Of a stretch of DNA of 8,765 nucleotides, positions 4,913-8,765 are shown one piece after another (positions within the stretch are counted from its first letter, which is position 1; each line of letters opens with the position of its first letter). The position numbers and the translations under genes are program-made. Under the pieces are notes generated by a model. It was given only the letters and a program-made list of their open reading frames with translations. It was not told where the DNA came from and did not search any database. Source of the stretch: Planctomycetota bacterium (GTDB taxonomy: Bacteria > Planctomycetota > UBA1135); contig JALUUN010000409.1 in the NCBI GenBank assembly GCA_027021325.1, positions 1 to 8,765 on the forward strand. The letters run 5' to 3'.

Positions 4913-7218
4913 CCCTCAGGCAGCACGCGGCGCACCTCCAGCCAGACCGGATCCGCGGCCAGGTCGCGGCCCGCGATCCCGGCGGCTTCCTCCCAGAAGG
5001 CCAGAACCTGTCTCAGGAGGGCCTGCTCCTCCTCGCCGCCGGCAGCCGCGAGCGTACCGGCAGTCTCGCGCAGGGTCCGGAGCGCCGACTCGCGCTCACC
5101 GGCGTACCACCAGGCCCGCGCCAGGTAGAAGCGGGTCCTGCCGAGCAGGACGGCGTCGCCGGGGAAGAAGTGCTCGCGCAGTTCCAGGCTGCGGGCGAAG
5201 GAGAGTGCGGCCTCGGCGAAACGCCCGGCCCGGGCGCGGAGGACGCCCTGGTTGTGGAGGCTGGTAGCCAGATCCGGGTGGCCCGTGGGCCGGTACATGG
5301 CCTCTTCGGCCGCCACCGCCCGGGAGACCGCCTCGATCGCCGCGTCCAGGTCGCCCTCGGCGGCGGCGATCTCCGCCAGGTGGTTGGAAGCATGCGGATC
5401 GGTGCTCCCGTACAGCTCGCGGTGGATGGCAAGCGCCCGCTCCTGGCACTTGCGGGCGGCGCCGAACTCGTCCATCTCCGCAAGCGTCATGCCCAGAAAC
5501 TTCAGGCTCTCGGCAACCGGCTGGCTCACCGGTCCGAAGGCCTCTTCCCGGATCTCCAGGCTGCGGCGGAACCGGGTCACGGCCTTCCGATACTGCCCCT
5601 TGCGCCAGGCCACGACCCCGAGGCCGTGCTCGCTCTCGGCGCGCTCCGGATGGTCCGGCGGGTGCAGGCGCGCGCGGTCGGCGGCGGCGCTGAGGAGGAG
5701 CTCCTCGGCCCGGTCGAGGTCGTGGGGCAGCCAGGCCATGCCCAGGAAGTGCTTGTATCCGGCGTGCACCCACTCGTCCTGGCGCACCTCGGGGGTGTTG
5801 AGATAGGCCTCCAGGAGCTCCAGGCTGCGCTGAACACCGAGGCGCGAGCGCTCCAGCCAGGCCAGGGAGCCGTCGAAGTCCACCCCCAGGGCGCGGCGGA
5901 TGATCTCGTTCAGCTGGGCCCGCTCCTGGGCGTAGTAGAGGCTCGCCTCGACCTTGCCCCGCTGCCAGAGGAAGACGCCCAGAGTGCTCACCAGGCCGAG
6001 GAAGGCCAGGAGCAGGCCGGCCGCCGCCCAGGGCTGCTTGCGGGCCGCCTTCAGGAGCAGATAGCCGGCCGAGGGGCTGCGCGCCAGGACCGGCTCGCCG
6101 CGCAGATAGCGATCCAGGTCGGCGGCCAGGGCCTCGGCCGAGGGATAGCGCCGCTCCGGCTCCTTGTTCAGGGCGTAGAGAACGATGCGGTCCAGGTCGC
6201 CGCGGAGCCGCCGGCGCAGGGCCTCGGAACGGGGCAGACCGGGACTCGGAGCCTCGCCGCGGGCGGGCAGGACGGAGGAGGGCCGGGGAACGGGCTTCTC
6301 GCAGACAATGCGCTCGATCTCCAGCGGCGGCAGGGTGCCGGCGGCGTAGGGGCGCATCCCCGTGACGAGGCGGAACAGGAGCACCCCCAGGGCATAGACG
6401 TCGGCCGCCGGACTCACGAGGCCGCCTTGGATCTGCTCGGGAGCGGCGAAGTCCGGCGTCAGGGGCAGGGCGTGCTGCGCCGTCAGCCCGGGCCCGGTCG
6501 TCTCGTCCTCGTCCAGGAGTTTGGCCACGCCGAAGTCCAGGAGGACCGGCCGCCCCTCGGGAGTCACCAGGATATTCGCCGGCTTCAGGTCGCGGTGGAC
6601 CAGAAGGTGGCGGTGAGCGTAGTCCACGGTGCGGCAGACCTCCTGGAAGAGGCGCAGCCGGTCGCGCAGGCCCAGGCGCCGGTCCGCGCAGAAGCGGTCG
6701 ATGGGAACCCCGTGGACGAGCTCCATGGCCAGCCAGGGCTGGCCGGTGGGCAGGGCGCCGGCGTCCAGGAGCCGGGCGATGTTCGGGTGGTGCAGGCGGT
6801 TCAGCGCCCGGCGTTCGCGGGCGAAACGCCGGAGCATCGGGACCGAATCGAGCTCCCGGCGCAGGAACTTGATGGCGACCGGGCGGGAAGGGTCCTCGGG
6901 ATCCACGCCCTTCCAGACCGAGCCCATGCCGCCGCGGGCGATCTCGGCTTCCAGAACCCAGGAACCGACCCGGAGACCGGGCCCCGGTCCGCCGGCAGCC
7001 GGCTCCGCGCCCATGTCCGGGAAGAGCTCCCGGGCGGGTCGCTCCAGGATCTCCGGCGCCTCCTCCAGTCCCCGAAGCAGGGACTCCACCTCGCGCCGGA
7101 GATCCGGCCGGCCGCGGGTGCGCTCCTCCAGGAAGGCGCTCCGCGCCCCCGGATCGAGGGCCAGGGCCTCCTCGAAGAGGGCCTTGACCCGGCTCCAGCT
7201 CTCGGGATCCAGACGCAT
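4909..7218 (-). CDS. Transmembrane Ser/Thr protein kinase with C-terminal TPR repeats
   Basis: This 769-residue protein is a Pkn/Hanks-type kinase. Residues 1-60 are a helical N-terminal segment (WSRVKALFEEALALDPGAR) typical of such kinases in Planctomycetota and Acidobacteriota. The kinase domain (~87-370) has the Gly loop IARGGMGSV (first Gly replaced by Ala94), VAIK (K117), E135 of helix C, HRDLKPAN (H208, D210, N215), DFG (228-230) and the activation segment ending APE (259-261), all intact. One membrane helix spans ~397-418. The outer part (~500-745) is TPR-like, with units such as EHGLGVVAWRKGQYRKAVTRF and ATSLHNQGVLRARAGRFAEAA. The kinase should therefore be cytoplasmic and the TPRs outside. 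ATG 7218 is chosen to match the family N-terminus; the frame is open much further upstream, and ATG 7281 is possible. No sigma factor or other partner is adjacent, apart from the convergent phosphatase gene. Confidence 0.93.
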   Translation of the reverse strand: MRLDPESWSRVKALFEEALALDPGARSAFLEERTRGRPDLRREVESLLRGLEEAPEILERPARELFPDMGAEPAAGGPGPGLRVGSWVLEAEIARGGMGSVWKGVDPEDPSRPVAIKFLRRELDSVPMLRRFARERRALNRLHHPNIARLLDAGALPTGQPWLAMELVHGVPIDRFCADRRLGLRDRLRLFQEVCRTVDYAHRHLLVHRDLKPANILVTPEGRPVLLDFGVAKLLDEDETTGPGLTAQHALPLTPDFAAPEQIQGGLVSPAADVYALGVLLFRLVTGMRPYAAGTLPPLEIERIVCEKPVPRPSSVLPARGEAPSPGLPRSEALRRRLRGDLDRIVLYALNKEPERRYPSAEALAADLDRYLRGEPVLARSPSAGYLLLKAARKQPWAAAGLLLAFLGLVSTLGVFLWQRGKVEASLYYAQERAQLNEIIRRALGVDFDGSLAWLERSRLGVQRSLELLEAYLNTPEVRQDEWVHAGYKHFLGMAWLPHDLDRAEELLLSAAADRARLHPPDHPERAESEHGLGVVAWRKGQYRKAVTRFRRSLEIREEAFGPVSQPVAESLKFLGMTLAEMDEFGAARKCQERALAIHRELYGSTDPHASNHLAEIAAAEGDLDAAIEAVSRAVAAEEAMYRPTGHPDLATSLHNQGVLRARAGRFAEAALSFARSLELREHFFPGDAVLLGRTRFYLARAWWYAGERESALRTLRETAGTLAAAGGEEEQALLRQVLAFWEEAAGIAGRDLAADPVWLEVRRVLPEG

Positions 7219-7414
7219 GAGACGGCAGGGGCGGCGCCCGCCTGAAGAGGAATGGCGCAGGCCCCGGGGATTCTCCCTCATTCTGTCCGGAGAGCTCTGG
7301 GACTGAGGAGGAAAAGGGCCGCCTCTGCGCCCCTCTCGACTGGAGGCGCAGCCCCCGGGCGCCCCGCCCTGCAACCACCTGAGAATCCCACCAGGCACCC
7401 CCTGGACCCTCGAG
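7219..7414. promoter_or_regulatory. Divergent intergenic region without TANNNT elements
   Basis: This 196-base gap between the kinase and FG-GAP genes must hold both promoters unless the starts are misplaced. Unlike the other gaps it contains no TA dinucleotide on either strand. I see no TATAAT-like box near either ATG and no Shine-Dalgarno at either start. A purine-rich stretch, GAGGAGGAAAAGGG, lies near 7304-7317, about 100 bases from the FG-GAP start. TGAGAAT near 7380-7386 is a weak -10 candidate giving a leader of about 20 bases. Nothing else was recognised. Confidence 0.5.
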
Positions 7415-8765
7415 ATGAACCGACTCCACACGACCTCCCTCCTCCTGGGCGCCGCCCTCCTGAGCGCCGGGACCCTCCGAGCGCAGGACTTCTCCAGCCA
7501 GAACTGGTCCGTCGGCAGCCAGCCGAGCGACAGCGCCGCCGCCGACTTCAATGGCGACGGGATCATGGACCTGGCGACCACCGTGGACGCTCCGAACCGC
7601 GTCCAGTTCCTCCTGGGCGACGGCGCTGGCGGCTTCGTTCTCGGCGGCTCCTGGTTCCTGCCGGCGGGCAGCAGCCCCGGCGCCCTCCAGGCTGCCGACC
7701 TCGACGGCGACGGCGACGCCGACCTGGCGGTCGCCCTGAAGAACAACGCCGCAGTCCAGATCGGCCTCAACGACGGCTTCGGCAACTTCATGAACGGCGC
7801 CACCCTGGGCGTCGGCATCGAGCCTCGCGGCCTGGACAGCGGCGACCTCGACGGCGACGGCGACATCGACCTGGCGGTCGCCAACCGGAGCTCCAACTCG
7901 GCCAGCGTCATGACCAACGACGGCCTCGGAGGCTTCACAGTCATGACCATGGCTGCCGGTGGCGACCCGCGCGGCGCCGCCCTCGGCGACTTCGATGGCG
8001 ATGGCGACCTGGATCTCGCGGTCACGAACCACGACGACCGCAGCATCTCCATCTACACGAACACCGCCGGAAGCTTCGCCATGACCGCGTCGCTGTCCAC
8101 CGGTTCCCAGCTGCGGCCCGAAGGCATCACCGCAGACGACCTGGATGGCGACGGCGACGACGACCTGGCCGCGGCCGCCAGCGGCAACGTTCTCGAGGTT
8201 GTGATCGTCTACACCCAGACCACCGCCGGCAGCGGTTTCACCAGCTGGAACAGCGGCGTCTCCAACACCAGCCAGCTCAGCTCCGGGGACTATGACTGCG
8301 ACGGCGACATCGACATCGTGGCCGTGGGACAGAGCTCGAACCATGTGTCGGTGCTGCCGAATCTCGGCGGCGCCAGCTTCGGCGCCGGCGCCCTGTTCCC
8401 GGTGGGCAGCAGCCCCGAGAACGCCGACGAGGCCGACCTCGACGGTGACGGCGACCTGGACATCTTCGTCCCGAACCGCTCGACCGGGGACGTCAGCATC
8501 CTGACCAACAACTGCGCCGGCGGACCGCCCGCCTTCGCCCTGACGGTGAGCGGCACCTGCCCCGGCTCCATGGCCTTCTCGGTGGACGGCGCCACCCCGG
8601 GCGGCCGCGTCGCCTTGATCCACGCCAGCGGCACGGGGCTCGTGACCATCCCCAGCGGCTTTCCCTGCGCCGGGACGGTCCTCGACCTCGATGGCTCCGC
8701 CACCCTGGGCGTCACCCTCACGGCCGATGCCGCCGGCTTCGCCAGCACCACGGCCAGCGTCCCGG
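7415..8765 (+). CDS. Secreted FG-GAP/VCBS beta-propeller protein (3' end outside window)
   Basis: Frame 7415 stays open to the window end (450 codons visible). Residues 1-23 are a Sec signal peptide (LLLGAALLSAGTLRAQ). Seven calcium-binding loops of the DxDGDGxxD type follow at residues 44, 95, 144, 192, 242, 292 and 341, spaced 48-51 residues, for example DLDGDGDADLA and DYDCDGDIDIV. This is the FG-GAP/VCBS pattern, and seven repeats fit one complete seven-bladed propeller. From ~374 a separate beta domain begins (FALTVSGTCPGSMAFSV); C382 and C418 may form a disulfide. This domain is, from memory, a recurrent C-terminal module of planctomycete secreted proteins, perhaps used for surface retention. 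About 20-40 residues are probably missing at the 3' end. A role in adhesion or binding of extracellular polymers is inferred, not shown. ATG 7415 is fixed by the signal peptide; no Shine-Dalgarno precedes it. Confidence 0.9.
   Translation, partial: MNRLHTTSLLLGAALLSAGTLRAQDFSSQNWSVGSQPSDSAAADFNGDGIMDLATTVDAPNRVQFLLGDGAGGFVLGGSWFLPAGSSPGALQAADLDGDGDADLAVALKNNAAVQIGLNDGFGNFMNGATLGVGIEPRGLDSGDLDGDGDIDLAVANRSSNSASVMTNDGLGGFTVMTMAAGGDPRGAALGDFDGDGDLDLAVTNHDDRSISIYTNTAGSFAMTASLSTGSQLRPEGITADDLDGDGDDDLAAAASGNVLEVVIVYTQTTAGSGFTSWNSGVSNTSQLSSGDYDCDGDIDIVAVGQSSNHVSVLPNLGGASFGAGALFPVGSSPENADEADLDGDGDLDIFVPNRSTGDVSILTNNCAGGPPAFALTVSGTCPGSMAFSVDGATPGGRVALIHASGTGLVTIPSGFPCAGTVLDLDGSATLGVTLTADAAGFASTTASVP

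Noticed and set aside
5170..7245. A 691-codon plus-strand open frame.
   Set aside because: It lies wholly antisense to the kinase gene, whose catalytic motifs are all intact. High GC makes antisense frames stop-poor.
7219..8052. Upstream in-frame extension of the kinase by up to 278 codons.
   Set aside because: It runs antisense through the FG-GAP gene and is low-complexity Ser/Pro-rich. The family N-terminus begins at the ATG at 7218.
8290..8751. A minus-strand frame of 153 codons near the window end.
   Set aside because: It is antisense to the calcium-loop protein, and its SPSPSRS-type runs are the mirror of Asp-Gly-Asp codons.

Overview
The window reads as very GC-rich bacterial chromosome, most likely from a member of the Planctomycetota. 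This placement is from memory and was not searched. It rests on three things: a secreted FG-GAP protein ending in a 'CPGSMAFSVDGATPGGRVAL'-type domain that I associate with planctomycete secreted proteins, a Pkn-type kinase with C-terminal TPRs, and a Tat-exported sugar isomerase-like TIM barrel. I see no mobile elements, tRNA, rRNA or CRISPR. No gap without a gene exceeds 210 bases.

Layout: (1) 1-45, the last 14 codons of an upstream + strand gene. (2) 117-911 (+), glucosamine-6-phosphate deaminase, nagB. (3) 877-1752 (-), an unrecognised secreted protein whose 3' end overlaps nagB. (4) 1864-2814 (+), a Tat-exported xylose-isomerase-like TIM-barrel protein. (5) 2827-3624 (-), a cytoplasmic carboxylesterase/phospholipase with an acidic pentapeptide-repeat tail. 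(6) 3835-4899 (+), a lipoprotein joining a Cys-based (DSP/PTP) phosphatase to a C-terminal class II cytochrome c (c'/c556-like) domain. (7) 4909-7218 (-), a membrane Ser/Thr kinase with TPRs. (8) 7415-8765 (+, runs off the window), a secreted seven-repeat FG-GAP/VCBS propeller protein.

From nagB on, the genes strictly alternate in strand. Convergent junctions are overlapping or 9-12 bp apart, and divergent gaps are 111-210 bp, so essentially every gene must have its own promoter. Five of the seven complete starts have a TA-containing -10-like hexamer whose T lies 14-17 nt before the A of ATG, and none has a convincing Shine-Dalgarno site. In those three intergenic gaps, these are the only TA dinucleotides present. 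This suggests leaderless or near-leaderless transcription. The kinase/FG-GAP divergent gap has no TA dinucleotide at all and is probably expressed by another promoter type.

The genes do not form an obvious single pathway. The most novel item is the phosphatase-cytochrome fusion, a candidate heme- or redox-controlled extracytoplasmic phosphatase, lying tail to tail with a transmembrane kinase. Next are the leaderless promoter signature, the graded acidic repeat tail of the esterase, and the inverted repeats that contain both stop codons at two convergent junctions.
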